Positions 43,519-50,987 of a stretch of 57,831 nucleotides of DNA are shown in pieces (the stretch's first letter is position 1; every line of letters starts with the position of its first letter). The stretch covers positions 1 to 57,831 of the forward strand of contig DUQI01000095.1 of the NCBI GenBank assembly GCA_012837885.1, written 5' to 3'. The notes beneath the pieces are model-generated. The model did no database searches and was not told the DNA's origin. It saw nothing but the letters and a program-made list of their open reading frames with translations. The DNA is from Fastidiosipila sp. (GTDB taxonomy: Bacteria > Bacillota > Clostridia > Saccharofermentanales > DTU023). The translations under genes were made by a program, and so were the position numbers.

Positions 43519-44790
43519 CCGGATCGGGGATTCGATCGTATCTTTCAGATCTTTCAAGAACTCGGCGCCGACCGCTCCATCGATCGTTCGATGGTCGCAG
43601 GAGAGCGTCAATTTCATGGTCTGCCTGATCTCGATCGTATCATCGTCTCTGACTACTGGCTCTTTCTTGATCGCACCGACGGCGAGGATCGCCGAGCCCG
43701 GTGGATTGATGATCGCCGTGAATTCTTCAATACCGTAGGAGCCGAGGCTGCTTATCGTAAATGTCGCGCCCGTGTACTCTTCCGGTTGCAGTTTGCCTTC
43801 TCTCGCCTTTTCGATTAGAACAGCGAGGTCGCTTTCAATCTCCTTGATTCCCTTTTGCTCACAATTTCTCACGACCGGCGTAATCAGGCCGTCCGGTTGA
43901 GCGACAGCGAGACCGATATCGATGTTGCCGTGTTCGACAATTTTGTCTTCATACCAGGTCGAATTAACGCGTCGGTGACGTTTCAGGGTTTCGGCGATAA
44001 GCTTGATCAAAAACGCATTGACCGATACTTTCTGGTCGGCCGTCTTGTTCAAGAGACTTCTCGCTTGCATCAAATCGTCCATCTCGACCGAGAGTTTCAG
44101 ATAATAATGTGGCGCAGTGTACTTCGACTCCGCCAGACGCTCGGCGACGATGCGCCGCACCTTGCTGTGCGGGATCTCCACATCTTCAGTCGTTTTAATA
44201 AGGCTTGCAACCGCCGCTTTTGTCGCCGTCGGCTTGACCCCGTCGGCGATCGCTTTTTCGACATCAGCCTTGACAATGCGGCCCGAGGGGCCACTGCCGG
44301 TAACGAGCCCCAGATCGAGATCGTGTTGCTTGGCGATCTTTCTGGCCAGAGGCGATGAGCGGACCACACCGTCATTTTCATCTTCTCGTCCAGACGCTGC
44401 ATCGTTTTCGTCAACCTTCGTCGCCGGCTCAGGTTTCTCTTCCGGTTCGTCGACCGGATCCGCTTCGACTGTCGTCTCATCTTTATCCACCGGTGCCTTC
44501 TTGACCGGAAGATCGGCCGCCACTTCTTCGAGTAGGCCGGAGATATCCTCACCTTCCTCCCCGATAATGGCGATCGGTTCGCCGACAGCCGCTTCAGAAC
44601 CTTCACCTTTGAGGATTTTTAAGACAACACCGTCGTAGGTGCCCTCATAATCCATTGTGGCTTTGTCCGTCTCGACTTCAAGCAGAATGTCACCTGAACT
44701 GACTTTATCTCCTTCTTTTACATTCCATTTCGCGATGTGCCCTTCCGACATCGTCGGCGATAAGGCGAGCATCGGTATTTTTTCAGCCAT
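43507..44790 (-). CDS. pdhC: Pyruvate dehydrogenase E2, dihydrolipoamide acetyltransferase
   Basis: A 427-aa E2 subunit. One lipoyl domain has the lipoylated Lys43 in TDKATMDYE. An acidic linker rich in Glu, Pro and Val follows. The E1/E3-binding domain appears around SSPLARKIAKQHDLDLG, and the catalytic domain ends with the active site LSCDHRTIDGAVGAEFL. I choose the ATG at 44790, which has AAGGAG upstream. It belongs to the PDH operon, 51 nt after pdhB with a hairpin in that gap. Confidence 0.95.
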   Translation of the reverse strand: MAEKIPMLALSPTMSEGHIAKWNVKEGDKVSSGDILLEVETDKATMDYEGTYDGVVLKILKGEGSEAAVGEPIAIIGEEGEDISGLLEEVAADLPVKKAPVDKDETTVEADPVDEPEEKPEPATKVDENDAASGREDENDGVVRSSPLARKIAKQHDLDLGLVTGSGPSGRIVKADVEKAIADGVKPTATKAAVASLIKTTEDVEIPHSKVRRIVAERLAESKYTAPHYYLKLSVEMDDLMQARSLLNKTADQKVSVNAFLIKLIAETLKRHRRVNSTWYEDKIVEHGNIDIGLAVAQPDGLITPVVRNCEQKGIKEIESDLAVLIEKAREGKLQPEEYTGATFTISSLGSYGIEEFTAIINPPGSAILAVGAIKKEPVVRDDDTIEIRQTMKLTLSCDHRTIDGAVGAEFLKDLKDTIESPIRALF

Positions 44791-44805
44791 AGTCACTCCT
44801 TAATT

Positions 44806-44824
44806 GCCGACCGGAGCGGTCGGC
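44806..44824. repeat. Intercistronic hairpin pdhB-pdhC
   Basis: GCCGACCG and CGGTCGGC form an 8-bp stem with a 3-nt loop, just upstream of the pdhC Shine-Dalgarno. No T run follows. It could set E2 levels or protect processed mRNA ends. Confidence 0.55.
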
Positions 44825-44841
44825 AGTTAGTAATCATCTGT

Positions 44842-45822
44842 CTATTTGAGGTACAAGACCTCTTTGGCGGCCGCCACGATCTTATCGACCGTCGGCTGAG
44901 CTGCCAGTTCGAGTTTGTGGTTGTAGGGCATCGGCACGTCTTCCGATGAGACGAGTTCGACCGGCGCATCGAGCAGATCGAAACAGTTTCTCGAAATCAG
45001 CCACGCGACATGCGAACCGACGCTGGCAAACGGCCAGGACTCGTCGATGACGACGGCGCGATTCGTTTTCTTAACGGAATCGTAGATCGCCTTCTCATCG
45101 AGCGGGCGGATCGATCGGAGGTCGACGACTTCGGCATCGACGCCCAGTTTTTCGAGCTGTTCGGCCGCCTTCAATACCATGTGAAGCGGTTTGGCATGCA
45201 CGATCAGGGAGATATCCTTACCTTCTCTTTTGATGTCGGCTTCGCCGAACGGAATCAGGTATTCTTCTTCCGGCACTTCACCTTTCAGGTTGTACATCAT
45301 CTCGGCTTCCATAAAGATCACCGGGTTATCGTCCCGGATCGCCGTCTTCAAAAGCCCCTTGGCGTCGTACGGCGTCGCCGGCGTCACGACCTTCAGGCCC
45401 GGAATGTGGGCATATATCGACTGCAGTGCCTGCGAGTGCTGTGAGGCAAGATACTCGGCCGGACCGTTCGGTCCACGAAAGACGATCGGCATGGAAAACT
45501 GTCCACCCGACATGTAGCGCATTTTGGCCGCGCTGTTCACAACCGTATCGTAGGCCATCAGGGAAAAGTTGAAAGTCATCCATTCGACGATCGGGCGCAA
45601 ACCGACCATCGCCGCACCGACGGCGATCCCGGTAAATCCTTCTTCAGCGATCGGGGTGTCGATCACACGTTTCTCGCCGTGTTTCGATAAAAGTCCCTGC
45701 GTCACTTTGTAAGCGCCGTCATACTGGGCGACTTCCTCACCCAGAATAAAGACGCGTTCATCTCTTGCGATCTCCTCATCAATCGCCTGGCGAATGGCTT
45801 CTCTAAATGTAATTTCTGGCAT
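44842..45822 (-). CDS. pdhB: Pyruvate dehydrogenase E1, beta subunit
   Basis: A 326-aa E1-beta. The start MPEITFREAIRQAIDEE and the motifs ILGEEVAQYDGAYKVTQGL and DTPIAEEGFTGIAVGAA are typical. The C-terminus has VVIDESWPFASVG. The ATG at 45822 has AAGGAG upstream; the longer track start would overlap pdhA. With PdhA it decarboxylates pyruvate with TPP. A 2-oxoisovalerate specificity cannot be fully excluded by sequence, but pyruvate or acetoin-type substrates are the usual call for this arrangement. Confidence 0.94.
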   Translation of the reverse strand: MPEITFREAIRQAIDEEIARDERVFILGEEVAQYDGAYKVTQGLLSKHGEKRVIDTPIAEEGFTGIAVGAAMVGLRPIVEWMTFNFSLMAYDTVVNSAAKMRYMSGGQFSMPIVFRGPNGPAEYLASQHSQALQSIYAHIPGLKVVTPATPYDAKGLLKTAIRDDNPVIFMEAEMMYNLKGEVPEEEYLIPFGEADIKREGKDISLIVHAKPLHMVLKAAEQLEKLGVDAEVVDLRSIRPLDEKAIYDSVKKTNRAVVIDESWPFASVGSHVAWLISRNCFDLLDAPVELVSSEDVPMPYNHKLELAAQPTVDKIVAAAKEVLYLK

Positions 45823-45832
45823 ATAAGTCTCC

Positions 45833-46816
45833 TTAGACGTAAATATCTTCGTACAGGGCTTCCGGTTCCGGATCAGGACTGTTTTCAGCGAATTCAGCAC
45901 TATCGTCGGCTATCTTCTTCGCCTTCTTATCGATCTCCTGATACTCCTCTTCGGTCAACAGTCCGTCATGGATCATGTCGGACTTCAGGAAAAGGATCGG
46001 ATCTTGTTTTCGGTACTCGTCCAGTTCCTCGCGTGTACGGTATTTGCCTGGGTCGCTCATCGAATGACCACGGTAACGATACGTTCTGGCTTCGAGCAGG
46101 GTCGGAATCCCCTCTTCCTTGGCCCGCGCTACCGCTTCCTTCGTAGCCTCATACATTTCAAGCACATCCATACCGTTGACCAGCGCGCCCGGAATATCGT
46201 AGGAGCAACCCTTTTTATAAAGATCGTGAACAGCGGAGATACGTCTGAAATCGGTACCCATGCCGTACTGGTTGTTCTCAACGATATAGACAATCGGCAA
46301 CTCCCAGACCTTCGCCAGATTCAGCGCCTCATGGAACGCGCCCTGATGGATCGCACCGTCGCCGAAATAGCAGAGCACGACGCCGTCTTCTTCCAGATAC
46401 TTGATCTTGAACGCGACACCGGTCGCCAGCGGCATGTGACTGCCGACAATACCGTGCCCGCCGAGCATATGATTTTCAGCATCGAACATATGCATCGAAC
46501 CGCCCTTGCCTTTGGCACAGCCGGTCGCTTTGCCGTACATCTCCGCCATCAGGGCATCGGCCGACATACCGGCGACGAGCGCATGCGCATGGTCACGGTA
46601 AGTCGTCATCACATAGTCCTTCTTCAAATCGAGAGCCGCCATCGAGCCGACTGCGACGGCCTCCTGACCAATATAGAGGTGAAGGAAGCCACCGATTTTC
46701 TGCAAGCCGTACATCTGCGCGGCCTTCTCTTCGACCCGCCTTATGATGACCATTTCCTCGAGCAATTTCAAAAGGAAATCGCGGTCGTATTTATCAGCGA
46801 TACGTTTCTCAGCCAT
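45833..46816 (-). CDS. pdhA: Pyruvate dehydrogenase E1, alpha subunit
   Basis: A 327-aa E1-alpha. The TPP-binding motif starts at GDGAIHQGAFHEALNLAKVW and ends at VENN. RYRGHSMSDPGKYRT is the conserved C-terminal loop. The ATG at 46816 has AAAGGAGG upstream; the track start adds 13 residues within the preceding gene. The end is 10 nt before pdhB. It might alternatively be an acetoin dehydrogenase E1, whose sequence is close. PDH in an anaerobe implies NADH-yielding pyruvate oxidation. Confidence 0.92.
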   Translation of the reverse strand: MAEKRIADKYDRDFLLKLLEEMVIIRRVEEKAAQMYGLQKIGGFLHLYIGQEAVAVGSMAALDLKKDYVMTTYRDHAHALVAGMSADALMAEMYGKATGCAKGKGGSMHMFDAENHMLGGHGIVGSHMPLATGVAFKIKYLEEDGVVLCYFGDGAIHQGAFHEALNLAKVWELPIVYIVENNQYGMGTDFRRISAVHDLYKKGCSYDIPGALVNGMDVLEMYEATKEAVARAKEEGIPTLLEARTYRYRGHSMSDPGKYRTREELDEYRKQDPILFLKSDMIHDGLLTEEEYQEIDKKAKKIADDSAEFAENSPDPEPEALYEDIYV

Positions 46817-47267
46817 CGATGTCCTCCTTTGCAAATTGCACGACTTCTCTTTCACCTTTCATCGGTTTGAACCAGACGGCTTCTTCGATGATCGTTTCCA
46901 AAACGACGAAATCAGTACTGGCCGTATTGACTTTCCAGAACACAGCGAGTTTCTGACCGATCGCCTCGATCACCTGTGCTTTGAGCGACGGATTATCGAG
47001 TATGTTGATGCCTCCCGACACGTTGATCACCTGATCTAGCGCACGCGTCTGGATCATCCACTCGACATGATTATTGCCGTCCAGTTGCATCACTTTGGGA
47101 AAGTCCGGCGATGTCACGGCGAACAGTGCGCCCGGCCATTGCGGCAGGATGAGTGGTGTCATCCAGCGCAGATGCGGTTTTCCGTCTTTGTCGACAGTCG
47201 CCATCACGCCCGTTTTCGAGTCGTCCAATACGGCAGCGATCTTGTCCATCATTGATTTTTTATCCAC
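46809..47267 (-). CDS. Pyridoxamine 5'-phosphate oxidase-like flavin protein
   Basis: A 152-aa protein of the split-barrel PNPOx-like fold. The N-terminal part has GVMATVDKDGKPHLRWMTP, which is the usual FMN-site entry. I choose the GTG at 47267, where AGGAGG lies 7 nt upstream. The last bases overlap the pdhA start by 8 nt, so it is translationally coupled and first in the PDH transcript. The substrate is unknown. Confidence 0.78.
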   Translation of the reverse strand: MDKKSMMDKIAAVLDDSKTGVMATVDKDGKPHLRWMTPLILPQWPGALFAVTSPDFPKVMQLDGNNHVEWMIQTRALDQVINVSGGINILDNPSLKAQVIEAIGQKLAVFWKVNTASTDFVVLETIIEEAVWFKPMKGEREVVQFAKEDIDG

Positions 47268-47389
47268 TAGGGGCCTCCTTGTATCGAAGTCAGCCAGTCG
47301 GCCGCTCCGTGTATTTCTACTATTAAACAGATTGTACTCAGCTTTGGCGGCGCTTTCTGTGTCATAGCCATACCTTAACGAAGTGCAAC

Positions 47390-48430
47390 TCACATTCTCA
47401 TCGCGATGCCATCGACGGTCCCGTCAAGAAATTCGATCGACTGACGGATCGAGGCTAGTACGGCCGCTTGAAGTAAATCGTCACTGACACCGAGCGGCTC
47501 TGCACCGAGCGTGCGGTCAATCAGCGCGTCGCGATACATGAATTCGCTAAACGAGACGAGATCGAGTCCACCTTCCACTCCTCTTTTTGCAAGTCGCTTC
47601 ATGCGCGCTCTGGCGCCAATCTGAAAGATCGGCTTCGGTACTGAAAAGAAAGGGCGGCGCGGTCGTCCCATCGCTCCATGAATGAGCTGAAACATCTCCT
47701 TCCAGCTCAGATCGAACCAGCCGAGTGGAATGGCACCCGTCATTTTCCCTTCTGCCGCTCCGGCCAGCGCTTCGCCAATTTGACGAGCCGTCAACGCAGA
47801 TGTTCCACCTTTGGCGTAAAACGTCGCAAACGGCATACTTCGGACCAACTCGACGAGAAAGGTCCAGACGGGACGTCTGCCGGGCTGCGTTCCGAACACA
47901 TAAGGGATGCCGAGAACGGAGACGGCAAAATCAGCTGAGGAAAATGATAACGCCATGTTTTCCTGCTCGACGCGACTTTTGATATAGGGGTGGCGGGAGG
48001 CCAACGAGAGTTCAGGCCACACGCGGTTGAAATACGTAAAATACGATCCGCAGATGACGGCTCGCTTTACACCGGCGGCTTTGGCGAGGCGCAACAGTCG
48101 CTCGAGCGGCTCGTTATTGACTCTGACGAAAGCATCGTAAGCCGGTGCCGGCACCTCGATACGTTCATCGATACCGGCTGCAAACACGAAAACATCGGCA
48201 CCGGAAAAATGAGCCACAAGCCCGTCGTCCGACAGATCGAGATAATTACCGAAAGAGAGCGACAAACCTTCCGGCAGCGAAAATGTCGGTGGCAGTCCCG
48301 GCAAAACCAGCGACCTCACCTCATGACCTCGCGCCAAAAGCTGACGGCTCGCTTCACTACCGAGAAGACCCGTGGCGCCGATCATGAAGACGTTCAGATG
48401 ATGCTTGTTTTCGATGTCAATGTCAGCCAA
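47390..48430 (-). CDS. NAD-dependent epimerase/dehydratase family protein
   Basis: An extended SDR of about 346 aa. The cofactor motif FMIGATGLLGSEASRQLL follows the first few residues, and the active site region YFTYFNRVWPE and HPYIKSRVEQENM contains YxxxK-like spacing (YIKSR). The substrate is unknown. The start is uncertain: a TTG at 48430 with AAAGGGAT upstream is my choice; an ATG at 48466 or the track start are alternatives. It faces the EamA gene across about 140 nt. Confidence 0.72.
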   Translation of the reverse strand: MADIDIENKHHLNVFMIGATGLLGSEASRQLLARGHEVRSLVLPGLPPTFSLPEGLSLSFGNYLDLSDDGLVAHFSGADVFVFAAGIDERIEVPAPAYDAFVRVNNEPLERLLRLAKAAGVKRAVICGSYFTYFNRVWPELSLASRHPYIKSRVEQENMALSFSSADFAVSVLGIPYVFGTQPGRRPVWTFLVELVRSMPFATFYAKGGTSALTARQIGEALAGAAEGKMTGAIPLGWFDLSWKEMFQLIHGAMGRPRRPFFSVPKPIFQIGARARMKRLAKRGVEGGLDLVSFSEFMYRDALIDRTLGAEPLGVSDDLLQAAVLASIRQSIEFLDGTVDGIAMRM

Positions 48431-48571
48431 GATATATATCCCTTTAATTAGTGCTATATGAATCATGCTTATTAAACGGTAAATATCCGTCCCTGACGAA
48501 TCAGTCGCACCTGCGTTACGAATGGCGCAGACTTTCATTTATGCAACAGACGGTTAGAATGGGAGAAATTC

Positions 48572-49504
48572 ATGAATAGCGAAAGGCATATGAGAAGACG
48601 CGTGAAGAAATATACTGGTATCGCCGCCTCAATCTGTGCTGCGTTCTTTTTTGGGACCACGGCAGCCATAGGCAAACTGACTTATGCACACGGCAGTAAC
48701 CCGATTATGCTGACGGTGCTGCGTGGCGCGTTTGCTCTGCCGGTTTTGTTTGTCATCTTAAAGTGGTTGAATATTCCGCTGAAGGTCGAAAAGAAAGATT
48801 TGCGCACGCTCCTTATCGTCGGTCTTCTATCGGCTCCGGCACCGCTCAGTTTATATACCTCGTTTAAATATCTCACGGTCGGCGCCGGCACCGTTTTGCA
48901 GTTTATTTTTCCGGTCATCGTCGCGTTGGTCAGTGCCGCGATATATAAACAGAAACTGAACAGTTATACGATCGCCGCCTTAATCCTCTCGATGCTCGGC
49001 GTCTCCCTTTTTTACGACGGGTCGACGAGTGCATCGATCACCGGTTTTCTCTACTCGATGATCACCGCCGTCTCTTATTCGATCTACATACTCGGCGTCG
49101 GTCATACGAGACTAAAGCACATTCATTTCTTCAAAATCTCGTTTTACTTTTCCCTCATCTGGTCGACGGTCGCGTTTGTCTTCGCCGCTCTGACAAACCA
49201 GTTGACCTTCGACCTTGAACCTCGCGGCTGGCTTTACTCCCTGATCGTCTCCTTGTTTGTCGTCGTTGTCGGCTACTCGATGTTCCAACTTGGAATCAAG
49301 TTGACGGGACCTACGACCGCTTCCATCCTCTCCACAGTCGAGCCGATCTCCGGTAATATTGCCGGCATTATCTTGCTCGGAGAGACCTTGATCGTAAGAC
49401 ATGCCATCGCCGCTCTCATTATCATCGGCGGTGTCATCCTCGTCTCACTCGGCACCAACAAAAATCGCCGGACAAATCACTCTGATCGTCCGGCATTAAA
49501 CTAA
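48572..49504 (+). CDS. EamA/DMT family transporter
   Basis: A 310-aa drug/metabolite transporter with about ten membrane helices in two EamA repeats. Conserved features are FFFGTTAAIGKLTY, an APAPLSLYTSFKYLTVGAGTVLQF helix pair and, in the second repeat, GPTTASILSTVEPISGNIAGIILLGE. Substrates of this family include amino acids and metabolites; here it is unknown. The ATG at 48572 has GGGAG 6 nt upstream. The trpS terminator overlaps its 3' end. Confidence 0.9.
   Translation: MNSERHMRRRVKKYTGIAASICAAFFFGTTAAIGKLTYAHGSNPIMLTVLRGAFALPVLFVILKWLNIPLKVEKKDLRTLLIVGLLSAPAPLSLYTSFKYLTVGAGTVLQFIFPVIVALVSAAIYKQKLNSYTIAALILSMLGVSLFYDGSTSASITGFLYSMITAVSYSIYILGVGHTRLKHIHFFKISFYFSLIWSTVAFVFAALTNQLTFDLEPRGWLYSLIVSLFVVVVGYSMFQLGIKLTGPTTASILSTVEPISGNIAGIILLGETLIVRHAIAALIIIGGVILVSLGTNKNRRTNHSDRPALN
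49460..49494 (-). terminator. trpS terminator inside EamA 3' end
   Basis: On the minus strand GCCGGAC pairs with GTCCGGC around a 14-nt loop, then ATTTTTG. It lies after the trpS stop and within the last codons of the convergent EamA gene. Confidence 0.6.
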
Positions 49505-49519
49505 ACAGTAATAAACCTC

Positions 49520-50602
49520 TTACTTCCCGTAGCGGCGCAGTGCCTCCTCGAGGAAACTGTTATCGGCAAAATAATCGATGCGCATCGCTTTTCTAACTCG
49601 CTCGACCGTCGCTTCCGCTTTTTCTGTCGCGATCTTTGTCGCCTCATGCAGGCGCTCAGTCACCTCGGGCAGCCTCGCTTCCCAGTATGCGCGTTTTTGC
49701 CTGAATGGCTCGAGCGTCTCTTCCAACACATTGATCAGGAAGCGTTTGACCTTGACGTCACCTAAGCCTCCGCGACGATAATGCGCTTTGATGGCCTCGA
49801 GATTTTCATACTCCGGCCAGTACGCTTCGACATGCGCCGTCGTCGAGAATGCATCCAAATAAGTAAAGACCGTATTTCCTTCGACCTTGCCGGGATCTTC
49901 CACCCTCAAATGATCGGGATCGGTGAACATCGACATAACCTTCTGCTGAACCGTTTTGCTGTCATCCGAAATATAGATGCAGTTGTTCAGTGATTTGCTC
50001 ATTTTCGCTTTGCCATCTGTACCGGGTAAGCGTTGAGCGGCTTCATTTTCCGGGAGAAGCGCTTTCGGCATGACGAGTGTCTCACCGTACGTCTCATTAA
50101 ATTTATGGACAATCTCGCGACACTGTTCGAGCATCGGCAGTTGATCTTCTCCGACAGGTACGACAGTCGCATCGAAAGCGGTGATATCGGCTGCCTGACT
50201 AATCGGGTAGTTGAAGAAGCCGACCGGGATGCTCGCTTCGAAACCGCGCATCTTTATCTCCGATTTCACCGTCGGATTTCGCTGGAGTCTGGCGACCGTC
50301 ACCAGATTCATGTAGTAAAAGCAAAGCTCGGTCAGAGGATAGACACCGGACTGCACGAAGAGCACCGATTGGTCGGGATCGAGTCCTACCGACAGATTGT
50401 CGAGCGCCACTTCCAGAACATTGTCTCTGATCTTCGCCGGATCTTCGGCGTTGTCGGTGAGCGCCTGCGCATCTGCGATCATGATGTAGATCTCGTCGAA
50501 TTCGCCGGAGTTTTGCAACTCGACACGCCGCTTTAAGGCGCCGACGTAGTGGCCGATATGAAGTTTTCCGGTCGGTCTATCACCGGTAAGAATAATACTC
50601 AT
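49520..50602 (-). CDS. trpS: Tryptophanyl-tRNA synthetase
   Basis: A class I synthetase of 360 aa. The HIGH motif is in GKLHIGHYVGALK and the KMSKS motif in KMSKSLNNCIYI. It charges tRNA-Trp. I choose the ATG at 50602; a GTG two codons earlier is the track start. Neither has a strong ribosome binding site. No T-box leader is visible in the short upstream region. It is divergently arranged to the aldehyde oxidoreductase gene. Confidence 0.96.
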   Translation of the reverse strand: MSIILTGDRPTGKLHIGHYVGALKRRVELQNSGEFDEIYIMIADAQALTDNAEDPAKIRDNVLEVALDNLSVGLDPDQSVLFVQSGVYPLTELCFYYMNLVTVARLQRNPTVKSEIKMRGFEASIPVGFFNYPISQAADITAFDATVVPVGEDQLPMLEQCREIVHKFNETYGETLVMPKALLPENEAAQRLPGTDGKAKMSKSLNNCIYISDDSKTVQQKVMSMFTDPDHLRVEDPGKVEGNTVFTYLDAFSTTAHVEAYWPEYENLEAIKAHYRRGGLGDVKVKRFLINVLEETLEPFRQKRAYWEARLPEVTERLHEATKIATEKAEATVERVRKAMRIDYFADNSFLEEALRRYGK

Positions 50603-50629
50603 ACACACTGTCCATCTCTCATTAATGAA

Positions 50630-50647
50630 TAGCGGCAGATGCCGCTA
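50630..50647. repeat. Hairpin with repeated core GCGGCAGATGCCGC
   Basis: TAGCGGCA and TGCCGCTA form a stem just upstream of trpS. The same 14-nt core occurs in the hairpin at 24267-24280. Two copies may be coincidence or a shared element. Confidence 0.4.
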
Positions 50648-50750
50648 CTAAACAGTTCCATCTTATCATGACCGACGTCGAATGCGTGGTTTTCCAGCGT
50701 AGGTTCAGTTGTCCGCAAAAACGTCATTGCTTTTTATTAGGCGAAGTAAA

Positions 50751-50779
50751 TGGCAACGTCAAGACGCTTGTGCTATTCT
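50751..50779 (+). promoter_or_regulatory. Promoter of aldehyde ferredoxin oxidoreductase operon
   Basis: TGGCAA (-35) and TATTCT (-10) are 17 bp apart. Transcription would start near 50786, leaving a leader of about 200 nt. Confidence 0.5.
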
Positions 50780-50794
50780 ATTGTCAGAAATGAT

Positions 50795-50956
50795 TCCGAG
50801 CAATCTTGCCTTCACTGGCAACTTGCCTATGGGTTTTACTGGAAACGGTATAGCCTCCCACGCTTGGAAAGGAATCCTGCGTATTTCGTACGGCCCTTTA
50901 CAGCGTGGAATTACATTCTCCTTCTGTTACAGGGCGGTACGCCCTGTTTTTTGTTT
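50795..50956 (+). promoter_or_regulatory. Structured leader, candidate Moco/Tuco riboswitch
   Basis: The leader folds into several helices: TTGCC/GGCAA (50806-50821), CTAT+GTTT/AAAC+ATAG (50827-50853), and a long hairpin closed by CCACGC/GCGTGG (50858-50908) with inner pairs AAAGG/CCTTT and CGTA/TACG. It carries TCCGAGC, GCCTCCC and CGGCCCTTTACAG. I associate these with the molybdenum/tungsten cofactor RNA family from memory; the match is not verified. A terminator follows, and the downstream gene encodes a tungsten-type enzyme, which supports the idea. Confidence 0.5.
50929..50956 (+). terminator. Leader terminator before aldehyde oxidoreductase
   Basis: ACAGGGCG pairs with CGCCCTGT around a GTA loop, followed by TTTTTGTTT. 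It is 32 nt upstream of the ATG, so it must be controlled for expression. CTCCTTCT (50918-50925) just before it is complementary to AGAAGGAG of the Shine-Dalgarno. Confidence 0.85.
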
Positions 50957-50987
50957 AGCAAAAAACAACAAAGAAGGAGGATTTTTC

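Noticed and set aside
45968-46870. 300-aa plus-strand ORF opposite pdhA
   Set aside because: Antisense shadow, His/Arg-rich; pdhA has all TPP motifs on the other strand.
50709-50987. 93-residue N-terminal extension of aor
   Set aside because: It lies in the structured leader and terminator; the ATG at 50988 has a strong AAGGAGG.
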